Positions 24,582-36,200 are shown, numbered from the stretch's first letter. The stretch is DNA of 64,000 nucleotides from Hypericum androsaemum (GCA_963995505.1 OZ023180.1:372501-436500), one strand, 5' to 3'. The notes: generated by a model not told the origin, from the sequence alone. Numbers and translations are program-made.

Positions 24582-24866
24582 AAAGGCGGACTTACCTTTG
24601 TAGATGAACTCTAAAGTGAATAACTTATCTCCTATTATCAGCGAAAGTCGAAACCCTAACTTCCTGGAAATTAGGGTTTAAAATTTTTCCCAAAAGATAT
24701 TGGGGGAAAATCTGGGCGAGTGATCTTGGGGCTTAGTCAAGGTAGACGAAGATGTGAGAAGAGTAATGGGCGAAGATGGAGAAGAGGAATGGGCGAGAAG
24801 GGGAAAGTCGAAGAGAAATGGACGAAGATGGAGAAGAGGATCTTGAGGTCATGGAAGAAGGTGAAA

Positions 24867-25111
24867 AGTTGGGGATGAGTTAATTTGTAGGTAAGGAAAA
24901 TATTTTTTATACTGAGTCGGGATAAAAATTTAACAAAGGGGGGCATTTTAGTCTTTTCAGGTGGGGTATCGCCGGAGAATATGGAATATTCCAGCACCAG
25001 GGACCCAAGAGTTGATAAAATCAAACACGGGGGACGGCAAAATCAGTTTTTAAATGCAGGGACCTTAGGGGGAGGATGATCAAACACCAAGGAGTAGGGG
25101 ATAATTTACCC
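24867..25111 (-). repeat. MULE right terminal inverted repeat
   Basis: Inverted partner of 20738-20982, with scattered substitutions. It probably held the promoter of the transposase gene. Confidence 0.9.
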
Positions 25112-25120
25112 TATTTATTA

Positions 25121-25894
25121 TTCGGATAACTATTGATCAACTAAAATGCTTAAAATGACACGACTGGTAATTGTTGAGCCCGGAAATTAATAATCAATTT
25201 TATATTAATTAATATCTATAAAATTAATAATTTTAGAGTTATTTAAATCCATATTTTATCCTACCAATTTTTTCCACTTATTTCTTTTACATCAATTTTG
25301 ATATTTATTTTATTTTCTTTATTGCTCGTCAAAGTTCAAACCACATTATGTAACTATAGATATGTAGTGGATTATTATTAAAAAATGTATTGAACTGAGG
25401 TTTTTGTGTGTAAATTTATGAAGGAAAATTGGTCATTAGTAAAAAAAGTTTATAGAAAGGTTATTAATCTTAGTTATTTCTATAATTTTATCTATTTGGT
25501 GGATCTTACGATCCGTGTTACGATCCTACGATCTACGCTTTCTCTATATCCAAACGATCTTTAGTGGGATTCCGATTTTGACAACCGGTAGTGTACTTCT
25601 AATCCTGATTGAGAGACCAAATTAACTGTGTCCATCTTTGAAGTGTTGTCAGATTACTCTAATTAGTCGGTTCAACGTGAGTACAAGTAATCTCGGGCAA
25701 TAGTAAAAACTTCGAGCTGATTTGATACAAAAGAAAGAATATATTGCACTCTTCAATCAGCATATATCAATATGAACTTCTTGCTGGATAGTAATGCCAA
25801 ACCCTGCATTTTTTTCCTGTAGCTAAGTAACTGCCGGGCACAAGAGGCGCTTCTGGTAATAAACAGGAAGCTATATAACTAAATCAAGAAGTTA
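25121..25894. other. intergenic, repeat-derived
   Basis: AT-rich. Around 25500-25590 it has ACGATCCGTGTTACGATCC and ATTTTGACAACCGG, which looks like the end of an older TIR element whose other end may be near 20423 (AAGGTTGTTAGAAACT). No gene. Confidence 0.4.
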
Positions 25895-27957
25895 CTAATC
25901 TACGTGCTTAGCTTCCATACAGGAGCAAGGATTCGTCATCCTCACAAGCTTCCCGTTCTGTTTCTTGTGTCCTCCACTGGTGTTATTCCTCTGAGCAGCT
26001 TCTTTTTTTACTTTAGTGATGTCAACTTTAACAATGTGGTGATCAGAGGTTCCCTTGGATGAGATCACAGAGTATGAACCTGGAACAAACTTGTAGGGTG
26101 CGTTTGGTGATGCCAGGATGTAATCCACCCGCGTACCGTACTTGCACGTCCCTTGCACATCTGGTAAGTTACAGAGAATATTAATACACGTATGTCGGCA
26201 TCTCACACGCGCGTATCGATAGCTACAAACTAGTGTTTTGGATAGAACAATTACCGAAATCCTTATTCCAAGACTTTCATGATGCATATATGATCTCAAA
26301 CGGACTAATGCTTGTTACCACATGTACAAAAAGGGCAATGAGGCACTGGTTTAATGGTTGGTACTTATGTGCTGCGACTTCTAAAGTATCTGATTCGACA
26401 GTTGGAAGAGTCCGTAGAGGGAGACCGATAAGTTGTCGAATCGGGGTAATCCATTAACACCAGAACACCATAACATGGAAAAGGTGCAGAGATCCGAAAG
26501 AGAGAGGATGGTAATTACTTTGGCCTTTGGCAATGATGACTACTGGTTCACATTCCCCTGCAAAGTCCTTGCCATCAATGTACTCTTTCGCCTTGAGAAA
26601 TCTCATTACTTCCATTTTCGGTGTCGGTTTCCCCAGGTCCTCGTAGTACTGGAGAAAGAATCTGTCTCAGCTAAAAAGAAAAGAAGAATGGGAAACAGGG
26701 AACGCAAACCAAAAGGTTGAGGTTTCATCAGCAGCGTACCTTGACAATGTCCTTCCATCTGTATGATGTGTAATCTGATCCATTCAGGGAATTCAGACCT
26801 CCAGCCAGTATATGAGGGGCATCATTCGTTCTTATAATCGCGCCTACCTGTTTCATTCTCCAAGTTTCATTCAAATGGTCAAGTTGGGTGCAATAGAAAT
26901 CCACCTCCCCTGCCCATGGAACCTCAACCGTAGCCCTCAAGACGTTCCTGCAATCCACCCGAATTCGGTTTCTTTTAGATGCACATTTAGCTCCATTGAT
27001 TCGTCGTGGACATCTAATCTTTAACACACTTTGCAAGGACTTGAAACCAAAACTAAGAAGAATTTGTCTTCTTAAGAAACACAGAGAAGAAACGTACCTG
27101 AAATCGTCGTCATCAGCGATCTTCTGAACTTTCCATCTCTTGATTGGCCACTTGGACAGAATAGCATTTCCATACTCTGGTGCCCAGCTTTCGGCAAACA
27201 CATACTTCATCCCTAACGAAGAAGCCAAATCAGATAACGGTTTCATCCCTTTCTCTTCCACCGCCTTGACATCTTGGAGGGCCAGTATATCAGCATCCAC
27301 CTCTCTGAGAACTTCCAGAATGCTTCTGCTACTCTTAAAGCTCTCTTCACTAGTGTTTAGGAAAGCCATATTGGCAGGGAAGCAGACAGGTGATCTCATC
27401 ACAACACTGCTTCTGTAATTTCGGCTGGCGATTATGGCCGATGACCCCTCTCTTTCCTCTTCCACCAGTCTAAGGAAATTACTCTGAGCCAAGGAGATCT
27501 CATTGTCAGGGAGGTTGATGGATACCTTGAGCTTCGACCTTGAGAGCGGACTTCTCAGGCTTGTATGCAGAGGAGATTGCTTAAGTATGCTTCTGGGATA
27601 GCTGTTTGGAGAGTTGGCCTGTGTTTCTGCAGCGAACCCCTTAAACAAGATACAATCCTCCTCCTCTAGACCGAGACCGCTCGGTCCCTCAGCTCTCGGA
27701 ACAGCAGGTGCGAGAGAAAACATGGCGACATTGAACGTGGCCATTCGAATTGGACGCTCATAACTGGAGAAATAACCCAGTTTTCCATTCAGAAACATGG
27801 ACGATCTTCGCACTCCCGGTTTCCATTCGCAACGATCTTTGAAGCTTCTCTTACCAAACCTTCTGATGACAACTTTCGTCCTCCGACGCCTCCATGTCAA
27901 TAGCCATCTTACCCTTGACCAGAACTGCCGCAGTTTCCTGCTCACCAAGCTCAACAT
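25895..27957 (-). CDS. DNase I-like (endonuclease/exonuclease/phosphatase fold) protein
   Basis: Four exons: 27957-27098, 26947-26740, 26648-26519 and 26160-25895. They sum to 1464 nt, giving 487 residues. A basic N-terminus (LLTWRRRRTKVVIRRFGKRS) and a long Ser/Pro-rich linker precede the EEP fold. Fold landmarks are IRMATFNVAMFS (strand 1), VDADILALQDVKA, YGNAILSKWPI, VDFYCTQLDHLNE, HILAGGLNSLNGSDY and GTRVDYILASP, ending at GTSDHHIVKVDI. Plants have a family annotated 'DNase I-like superfamily protein' with this build. The usual catalytic GDFN is GGLN here and QE is QD, while SDH is kept, so nuclease activity is doubtful. I chose the Met at 27957 over the upstream Met at 27984 because MLSLVSRKLRQFW looks like the family start. 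No breaks. Confidence 0.87.
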
Positions 27958-28827
27958 TTTACTAGATATGATCTTGATAGACACAAGGTTTGCATCAATT
28001 ATTAGTCTTTAGAACTAGATAGGGGCCAAGCAAGCTAGCTAGCCACCAAGACAAAGGAAAATGGTGTAACAATGTGGTGGAAAGCAAGTAGTTATAGGAG
28101 GCGAGGCAAAGGGGGCATCCCAACTGCTCCCAGAAGTGGGGTAGGAGTTGACAATGTTGCCTTTTGGTTGGGCTCCTCCTCCAACATGCAAGAAAACAAC
28201 CCAACTGCTTCCACTGAAGCCAGCAATTCTTTATCCCAAGCATATGATCTCCCAAGTCGCTTTTAAAGGGCTTTGCGTATAAATACAGCTGTGAAGTTGG
28301 TAAATTACAAAGACTTGAAGGTAATCCTAGTTTTGTTGACCATGGACACGAGATTAGAAGCAATCATCTTCAAAAGTTGCTGATTCCCCAGAGAGAAATT
28401 AGTCCGGAGTGGGAATGGAAGGACCACCTACCAGTACAAATTTGTCAAGCTAGAACGGGTGAAGGAATGTGACAGAAACATTTTATAAAAAAAAACTTGC
28501 AGGCGACGTGTATGCAAGTTTTCATAAATGATATTTTTTTCCAACTAGCGAGAATGGAGCCATGACTGCCGTCCAAACAAGGTCAACGGAATCTATGAAT
28601 TAATCGGTTCAATCTGTCAAATTCTCCTTTTGTCAACTAAATTGTGGTTTGACCCATTAAAGTTAACACTTCCTGCAAGGAGTGCCAGAGTGGCTTTGGC
28701 TGGAGAACTAGCGGACTTCGAGCAAAATGCCAGCCAGGATCGCAGATTGACACTGTTCAAGTTGAACATATGGATAAAAAACGAACTATAAACAACTTGA
28801 CTCGTCCTTCCGGTTGAAAAACAATTG
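27958..28827. other. 5' flank of the DNase I-like gene
   Basis: Probable promoter and leader of the minus-strand gene starting at 27957, then non-coding DNA. Several short open frames on both strands lack domains. Confidence 0.45.
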
Positions 28828-28916
28828 ACTAATGCTTAATCAATATCCTCCTGATCCACACTAATGCTTAATCAATATCCTCCTGATCCACACTAATGCT
28901 TAATCAATCTCCAAAG
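28828..28916. repeat. 32-bp tandem repeat, about 2.8 copies
   Basis: Units begin ACTAATGCTTAATCAATATC at 28828 and 28860, with a partial third at 28892. The first two are identical. It lies about 180 bp past the stop codon of the SpoU methyltransferase gene, in its probable 3' UTR. Confidence 0.9.
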
Positions 28917-29091
28917 ATAAAGGAGTCATCTCCCAGGCCTTTTCTCCATTGAACTTCCCGATTGGCTCAGCTTGCAGACTTGCCCCCCTGCGGATGCCAA
29001 TGCTGAATGCTGAATGGATACCCATGCTTTCACTTTTTATGACTTCCATGTGCTTTGTCCTTAGAGAAAATGACATATATGGTTCCTTCAC

Positions 29092-30418
29092 TCACTCGTC
29101 AATAAATAATGAATCCAGAAGGTTAGAAGGTGCATCTCCATTTCTCTTCTCATCAAAAAATCCGTTGGATGCATTCTCCTTCCTAGATTTCCGCTCCTCG
29201 ATGATCAATTGCTCTGTTTCCGCGTCATATTTGACTTGTTTTAAAGGCTTTTCGGCCACCACATACTTATTCCCATCACGACTTCGCTCCGGGAACCCTG
29301 CCCAAACTGAAGAGAAGTATGTATGAGAACTCAAAAAGTTGCACCTAAAAGCTCTTATCTCCACATTGTATTATTCAGTGAGTTTATGCATGCAGTTAGA
29401 GATCGATCCAGCAAGTAGCATGTTGAACATAACGTGCGTTAATGATTCAAAAGCTTGGTTGTTCAAGTAATAGCTATGGAACTAAATGACTTCCTTTACC
29501 ATGCACTTGATCACAAAAGAGACAGCCTAATGACAAATGTAGACAGCAACTCACGGCACAAGCCAATGCTAACACTGTCTTACAACTTGAGATGATTCAG
29601 CATCAAAATAGATTATCTAATCCCAAACTTACGCTTTCCTAAGCAACCCCATCAAACAATCTTAACAATCATGGAACAATCAAGATGTGATACCAGGGGC
29701 AGTTACCTCCGAAATGATGCAGAACAATAGAAGCGGCAACCGTAACATTCAACGAGGCGGTGCCACACCCGTACTGCGGTATATAAACGAAGAAATCGCA
29801 TATCTCGCACTCTTTGGCAGAAAGGCCCATCCCCTACAAACATTACAGACAAAGTAAGCACGATAAAGCTTGAACTCTAGAGTCTCCATTAGAGCACTTG
29901 TATACGACAATAGCCAAGCTATCTATCGGGAAACAAGGCAGGAACACCAACGAAATTCCATCACTTCGGCCAGTCCTAATCGGAACCACGAAAGGCTATT
30001 ACCTCGTTGCCAAGAAGGAAAGCGGTGCTCTTTTTGAAAGGGTGATCGTTCACCGGTAGAGCGCTCTCCGTGATCTCCACTCCACAGATATCGCAGTCCC
30101 TCTCCTCCTATTACCATTTCAAAACCCTAATTAAATTCACTTCAGTACAAAAATCATCATCCAAACGGGAGGGAGGGAGGGAGGGAGGGAGGAAGAGCAA
30201 GGAGGGGGTGCCTTGAGGAAGCGGCGGGCCTCGAGGAGGGAGTGGAAGTGGCGGAAGCGGAGGTGGGAGGTGGAGCCGTGGCCGCCGAAGGAGTTGAAGT
30301 CGCGGCGGCCGACGAGGATCAACTCCGCCACCCCGAACGCCGTCGCGCTACGGGCCAGCGTCCCCACGTTGTGCCTCTTGGCTATGTTGTGCACCACTAC
30401 GCAGCTCTCGATTCCCAT
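29092..30418 (-). CDS. SpoU/TrmH-family RNA 2'-O-methyltransferase
   Basis: Four exons: 30418-30212, 30107-30003, 29833-29707 and 29306-29092. They sum to 654 nt, giving 217 residues. All three SPOUT motifs are present: motif 1 HNIAKRHNVGTLARSATAFG (residues 10-29), motif 2 FLLGNEGMGLS (about 98-108) and motif 3 YIPQYGCGTASLNVTVAAS, the knot that binds S-adenosylmethionine. These enzymes methylate ribose 2'-OH in tRNA or rRNA; the target cannot be told here, although the small size resembles tRNA Gm18-type catalytic domains. The C-terminal 70 residues are charged. The first intron needs a GC donor (AAG|GCACC, exon end 30212) to keep the conserved FLK-EERDCDICG junction; the other introns are GT-AG. 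It also contains a (GGGA)n tract. The gene looks intact. Confidence 0.93.
30169..30196. repeat. (GGGA)n microsatellite in intron
   Basis: Six to seven GGGA units in the first intron of the SpoU gene, close to its unusual GC donor. On the transcript this is a pyrimidine-rich CCCT run. Confidence 0.9.
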
Positions 30419-30547
30419 TGCTGTGGGACCGTAATTAGGGTTTTGCAAGGGGAAAAGAATCGGGGATTTGTTGGTTTGGTCTGGTTTGATCCGACTGAAG
30501 CACAAAACGACGGCGTTGCTCCGGTAAATTGAACTAGGGTTAATTAA

Positions 30548-31597
30548 GGTAATCTACTCTCAGATCCGGTCTAGGGTCCCTCAATTTCCGGAAATAAATT
30601 TTCCGTCCTCCGTGTTTAGTTTTATTATACTCTCGGGTTCTTCACCGACGTCATTCACTCTTTTTTTTCATTTTTTATTGAAATTACTTAAATATTCTTT
30701 TAAAAATAAATAAAAAACTAAATTTCTATATCCTACCCTTCTCTATCCGGCTACACTGTTCATGTCTGGTCGGAGACCACCACCAGGGTCAAGCGCCTAG
30801 CCCAATGGTCTAGGGCTCCAAGTCGGAATCTCCGGCCCAGGTAAAGACCACCCCGTACCGTCGACTCCACCAAGGTTTCTGGGTTCATGAGACCACGAGA
30901 TCTTTGCCCTCCCCGGGCCCGCCTCGTCACCAACCTCGTGAACCAAAACCGAGATATTCTGAGCTTCCAGTAGTCGGAGTCATCGGGACCAGAGGTCATG
31001 GGAGCTTGGGTCGTCGAACACCGCCATTGATTAATGAAGGTCGAGTCTTTCCATCTTACTTACCCAGGATTTAGTGGATTAAACCCAGATCATTGATCTT
31101 CTTCCTTAATTACTTAACAAAGAGTTGGGTTCAGAAGTATGGGTCGGCGTCTTCGACGTTGTTTCACGAAAATCTTCAGCTGCTCCAACGAAGTAACTCC
31201 GGCGAACACCCAATTCTAATGTTGTAATGGCTTCGTAAGAAGAAGAATGGGACTTTATGACGGGTCGAATCTGTTGATTGTTGCTTCGATTTACCAGATC
31301 TGAATTTTTGATTATCGCCGAAAGTCAGTCTTCACTAGAGAAGACAACCGAAGGTTATTTTTCGCCTGAGAAAATGATCTGAAAAATCTTGGTCGGTCGA
31401 AGGGTCAGAGGCGATTGAATGTAAGGACATAAAAGTCATTTCAAAGATATAATAATAATAAAAAGACTGATAACGTCAACAAATGACCCAAGAGTATAAT
31501 AAAACTAAACATGGGAGACGGGAAAATAATTTTCCGGAAACTAAGGGTCCCTAGAAGACACAAGACCAAACTCTAAGAATTTGAGAGTAATTTATCC
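30548..31597. mobile_element. non-autonomous MULE-like TIR element (1.05 kb)
   Basis: Inverted ends of about 115 bp share CGTGTTTAGTTTTATTATACTC / complement of GAGTATAATAAAACTAAACATGG and the CCGGAAA block near 30588-30600 and 31530-31545. TAATTAA flanks both ends directly (30541-30547, 31598-31604), so the TSD is at least 7 bp. The interior is GC-richer (30730-31010) than the ends and has no clear domain; it could be captured host sequence. The layout and the phrase GGGTCCCT in the TIR link it to the autonomous MULE at 20738-25111. Confidence 0.75.
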
Positions 31598-32035
31598 TAA
31601 TTAAATAGCCCCAAAATCATTGGAATAAAAAATCTCAAATTTCTGGTTATTAGTTATTACATCCTCGAAATAAAAGGGAGATTGGGCCTGTTAATTCATA
31701 GAGCGGGCCCAGTGAGAGTCAGGAAAGGCCGAACGGGTGCGGGACTCGTTTAATAACGACAATCTTGGGCCCTGGCTAAGTTGTAGTTTAGGTCGGCTGC
31801 GATTTAGAATTTAACAAAAGTCAACGTCGGTGTTTAACCACTTGTGTTTTTTATCCGGCCCTGGCTAAGTTTGGTGGAGGTGGTCGGCTTAGTTGTTTTT
31901 TGTAACTCCTGCTCCTATGCTTTTTCTTAATGAAATGATCATATTTCCCCGCAAAAAAAAATTGTGTTTTTTATCCGGTCATAGAATCGACTAATTAAAA
32001 TTTAAGTCTATTAAAATATTTGACGATAAATATTT
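31598..32035. other. short intergenic spacer with a retro-insertion
   Basis: Spacer between two MULE-like elements. It holds the small poly(A) insertion at 31859-31961 and no gene. Confidence 0.6.
31859..31961 (+). mobile_element. 5'-truncated LINE-type retro-insertion (103 bp)
   Basis: A 17-bp direct repeat TTGTGTTTTTTATCCGG flanks it at 31842-31858 and 31962-31978. The insert ends in an A9 tail after TTAATGAAATGATC. A long TSD, a poly(A) tail and 5' truncation are the marks of target-primed reverse transcription by a LINE machinery. Too short for any coding content. Confidence 0.85.
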
Positions 32036-32756
32036 GGGATAATTACTACCAGGTCTTTGGTGTTTGGCATATTCGCCTCTCACCTCTCTGGTGTTCGAAA
32101 ATTGATTAAAAACTTCCCCTAGTTTGGCAAAATTATACTATAAGGCCCTCGCTGACATTTTTTCTATTTTTTTAGTGAAATGACAAATATACCCTTGAGA
32201 AAAATAAAAAAAATTATCTTCTTCTTCAACCTCTGGATCGAAGAACACAAGAACACAAGATCAAACAACAAGAACAACAAAAACGAAGGAGACCAAAATG
32301 AGGAAACCCAAAAGCGAGGGATGGTCGTTCACTTCCTGGTTTCTGGTTAAATTCTCGATTTATTTTCCGATTTCGTCTTCTTCTCTGGCCGGCACCGAGA
32401 TCTGACAATGAGAGCGGTAGAGACAAGAAAATTTTGATCCAGTGTTCTTGGGGGTTTTGTTGTTTTTTTGTTGGGTTGTTGCTTGTTTCGATTTAATTTT
32501 TCTGATTTGATGTTCTTGTTTTTCTGGGTTGAGTGTTCTTTATGTTCTTGCATATTTTAGAGGTTGAAGATGAAGCTTTTTTAAGGGTATTTTTGTCATT
32601 TCTATAACAAAAAATTAAAAAAATATCTGATGACGTCAGCGAGGGGCCTTATAGTATAATTTTGCCAAACTAGGGGAAGTTTTTAATCGATTTTCGAACA
32701 CCAGAGGAGTGAGAGGCGAATATACCAAACACCAGGAGCATGGTAGTAATTATCCC
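32036..32756. mobile_element. non-autonomous MULE-like TIR element (721 bp)
   Basis: A perfect 9-bp TSD TAAATATTT lies at 32027-32035 and 32757-32765. The inverted repeats are about 190 bp, starting GGGATAATTACTACCA on both inward reads and sharing GTTTGGCAAAATTATAC-type internal blocks. The central 330 bp has no coding sequence. TIR start, TSD length and the CTGGTGTTTGG phrase tie it to the MULE at 20738-25111. Confidence 0.93.
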
Positions 32757-32765
32757 TAAATATTT

Positions 32766-33293
32766 ACTACTGTTGAATTTTCAAAGATTCAAACCTCACC
32801 AATTGATATTTTTTATAAATAAATTAGTATTACTTCTTAGAAAAAATACCAAAGTTATTTACACCAGTTGTACCGCACCAAAACCCAAAGATACTAGATA
32901 TCCGACTATCAGAGATAATCAATAATAGACTCTATCTAGTACACATCACAAAAACCTACGGTGATAAACACCAAAAGTATTCCCCAAAAAACCAAAGGAC
33001 CGTAATAAATGTTTATTAATGTAAATGTTTGTTAATGTTTAACCAAATATGTTTGAAAGAGGGAGAGGCGTTCTTCCAATTGTGTACTTAGTCATTGCAT
33101 TGTCATTGAGAGAGAGACAAGGAGTTAGCCTCCAGATTATATTTTGTATCATCTTAACGGTAACCTATACTTTCACTTTGACATGGGTGGTAGTAGTAGA
33201 TTTGTTTCTTGTGAATTAATTATATACATGTACATATCAAATGAAACCCCAAGATGCTGAAGGTGTTTAAAACTAGAATGTTGTGTTTCTCTT
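32766..33293. other. 3' flank of PPDK
   Basis: Non-coding; includes the probable 3' UTR of the minus-strand PPDK gene up to 33293. Nothing else is seen. Confidence 0.5.
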
Positions 33294-36200
33294 TTAGACC
33301 TCAACTTGGGCTGCTGCTAACCTTGCAATAGGGACCCTGTTTAGAGACAGAGAGAGAGATCATCATTACAAGTGAGATGAGAACAACAAAGAACATGACT
33401 TGATTTGGTTAGAATCAAGACTACTTTGCAATTGACAAATCTGCGTGGCTGGCTGACCTGAACGGAGAACATGAGACGTAGTCCAGTCCGGCCTCCGCGA
33501 AAAATGCAACCGATGAAGGCTCTCCGCCATGTTCGCCGCATATTCCGACCTGTCATCATCGTCGTCGTCATCATCTCACCGTCTCACTTGAACTTTACGT
33601 GATATGTATGTTGATTAGCTTTAAAAATCTTTTACCTTCAAGCTTGGTCTAGCTGCCCGGCCCCTTTCGGTGGCCATTTTGATGAGTTGGCCTACACCTC
33701 TTTGGTCTAGTACCTATGGAGAGCAGAACATAGGCACTATGAGCACATTTTGGCTTTTGAAAACTCATGTTATTGCTGCTTCAATGACACTGACCTCGAA
33801 TGGATCACTCTGCAAAATTCCTTTGGCCAAGTAAATTGGTAGAAACTTGCCAACGTCGTCTCTGCTATACCCGAACGTCATCTGTGTGAGATCATTGGTT
33901 CCAAAGGAGAAGAACTCTGCCTCTTTGGCAATCTGTTGCAAGAAAAAAAAAGGCAAAGTGGAGATGAAGTGAAAGAAGGAATGCTGGTTGAGCTATTAAA
34001 GATAGAAGAGTATTAGTCATCATCTCATACCTCATCTGCAACCAAAGCAGCTCTCGGAATCTCGATCATCGTCCCCACCTTGTAATTCAAGGTGACACCC
34101 ATCTCGGAGAACACTTTCGTTGCGACACTCCGGATCAAAGCCACTTGATGCCCCAATTCCTGCCAAAAAGTGTTTGTAACTTGTTATGTGCATTACTACA
34201 TGTTCAGATCTTGTAAGCTTATTCATGAGCAGTTAGTTCCTTACCTGAGGCGTTCCTACAAGAGGAACCATGATCTCTGGATGAACAGTGACACCCTGGT
34301 TGTTCATTGAAACAGCAGCCTGAAAGATCGCACGTGCTTGCATCTCGGTGAGTTCGGGATACGATATCCCCAGCCTGTTGGCACATTGAATCACTCTATT
34401 TTTAGTCATAGATCTTGCATTATCTTATATGCCTAGCTACTCGAGACAAGCCCAATGGCGAAGATTGTTCAAACCTGCAGCCACGGAAGCCAAGCATTGG
34501 ATTGACTTCTGATAACTTCTCAATTCTCGAAAAAACTTCATCTTCAGTCATGCCAGTCTCAGCAGTTAGATCACCAACAATCTGTTCCAGATCACCTTCT
34601 GGCAGAAACTCGTGGAGAGGAGGGTCTAACAGTCGGATTGTAACCGGAAGACCTGCAACAAAGAAACTCATCTTACTGGATATACTCAAATTTCAGGTCT
34701 GCTTACCGACTAGTGCGTTTAAGCAATTGAAGTCGGTAAGTTCTTGCAGCCAGATAGTCACTTACCGTCCATTGCACGGAAGATCCCTTCGAAATCTGAC
34801 CTCTGGTAAGGCAGCAGCAAGTCTAAAGCAGCTTTCCTTTGCTCTTCTGTTACAGCCATTATCATCTTTCTTACAGCCTTGATCCTCTCATCTGAAGCAA
34901 AGAACTGACAGGCCACAGCAGGTGAAGAAGCAAGGTGAAAATCCAAAGGTAAGCAAGAATGGGAGCTAGAAAAGTACCATGTGCTCTGTCCTGCAAAGTC
35001 CGATCCCTTGCGCGCCATTATTTCTCGCTGTCAAGGCATCATCAGGAGTATCAGCATTTGCCATAACCTTGATGCGCCGAAATTGGTCGGCCCAAGACAT
35101 AAATGTCTCAAGATCACCACTTAGTGCAGGAGGAGCTAGTGGCTGCTTTCCCAATATCACTTCACCTGTTGACCCATTCAAGGAAATCCAATCTCCTTCC
35201 TGAACCACCACATCTCCAATTACAACAACCTGCATTATCAAACCGAGAAAGTTACAATCAAGTTTCTATAGCTCATCTTTGGCTCTCAAATACTTGCACA
35301 TAAGAAACCTACCCTCTCGGCATCATTTACGCGGATATCGGCACAACCCGAGACACAACATTTTCCCCAACCGCGAGCTACCACTGCGGCGTGAGACGTC
35401 ATTCCACCTCTAGCTGTCAGGATTCCAGCTGAAGCATGCATTCCCCCAACATCCTCGGGGCTGGTCTCTGTCCGTACCTGTGGTCATGCAGAATCAAGCT
35501 GAAATGAGCTCTAATCAGGAAAAAAAAAAGAGAACATAGATTTTAAACATCCTGGTAACTTCTTATGCTTCATACACGATCCTACCAAAATGGCACTTCT
35601 GCCTTTTGCATGCCACTCTTCGGCATCGTCAGCGCTGAACACGACCTGGCCTACAGCAGCTCCTGGAGAGGCGGGTAAACCGGTAGCCACCACTTTGTCT
35701 TTGTAAGCAGATGGATCCTCAAACTAACCAAAGAAAGAGTTCAACTGTGTGAATAGATCCATCAGACTAGATGCTAACCGTAAATTAACTGTTATCAAAA
35801 GTAAACATATGTACCTGTGGATGAAGAAGCTGATCGAGGTGCTGAGGCTCAACCAACTTTATGGCAGACCGGATATCAACAATGCCTTCATTAACCATGT
35901 CAACAGCTATTCTTACAGCTCCTTTGCCTGTACGTTTTCCAGACCGGCATTGCAACATCCACAGTCTATTTTCCTGAACCGTGAACTCTATATCCTGTGC
36001 AGATCGAGATCGCATACAACATGTCTCAGTCATTCGTAAAGCATTATATAGGCGAAACAATCCATCAAAAGAATACGGGAGTTTCTACCATCATATCTCT
36101 GTAATGGCCCTCTAGAATTTCACAGTTCTCCACAAGCTCCTTGTAGGCTCCAGGCATTACATTCTTCATTGTATCCAAGTCTTCAGGTGTCCGAATTCCA

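Larger units (their letters stand above)
20738..25111. mobile_element. 4.4-kb Mutator-like element (MULE), decayed
   Basis: A perfect 9-bp target duplication TATTTATTA lies at 20729-20737 and 25112-25120. The terminal inverted repeats are about 245 bp and roughly 90% alike by eye, starting GGGCAAATTACTCC on the left and GGGTAAATTATCCC on the right end read inward. Inside are two convergent genes: a transposase gene on the minus strand (21823-24581, broken) and a GRF-zinc-finger ORF on the plus strand (21199-21570, intact). Long TIRs, a 9-bp TSD and an MuDR-type transposase together make the superfamily call secure. The convergent arrangement recalls mudrA/mudrB of maize MuDR. Confidence 0.95.
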
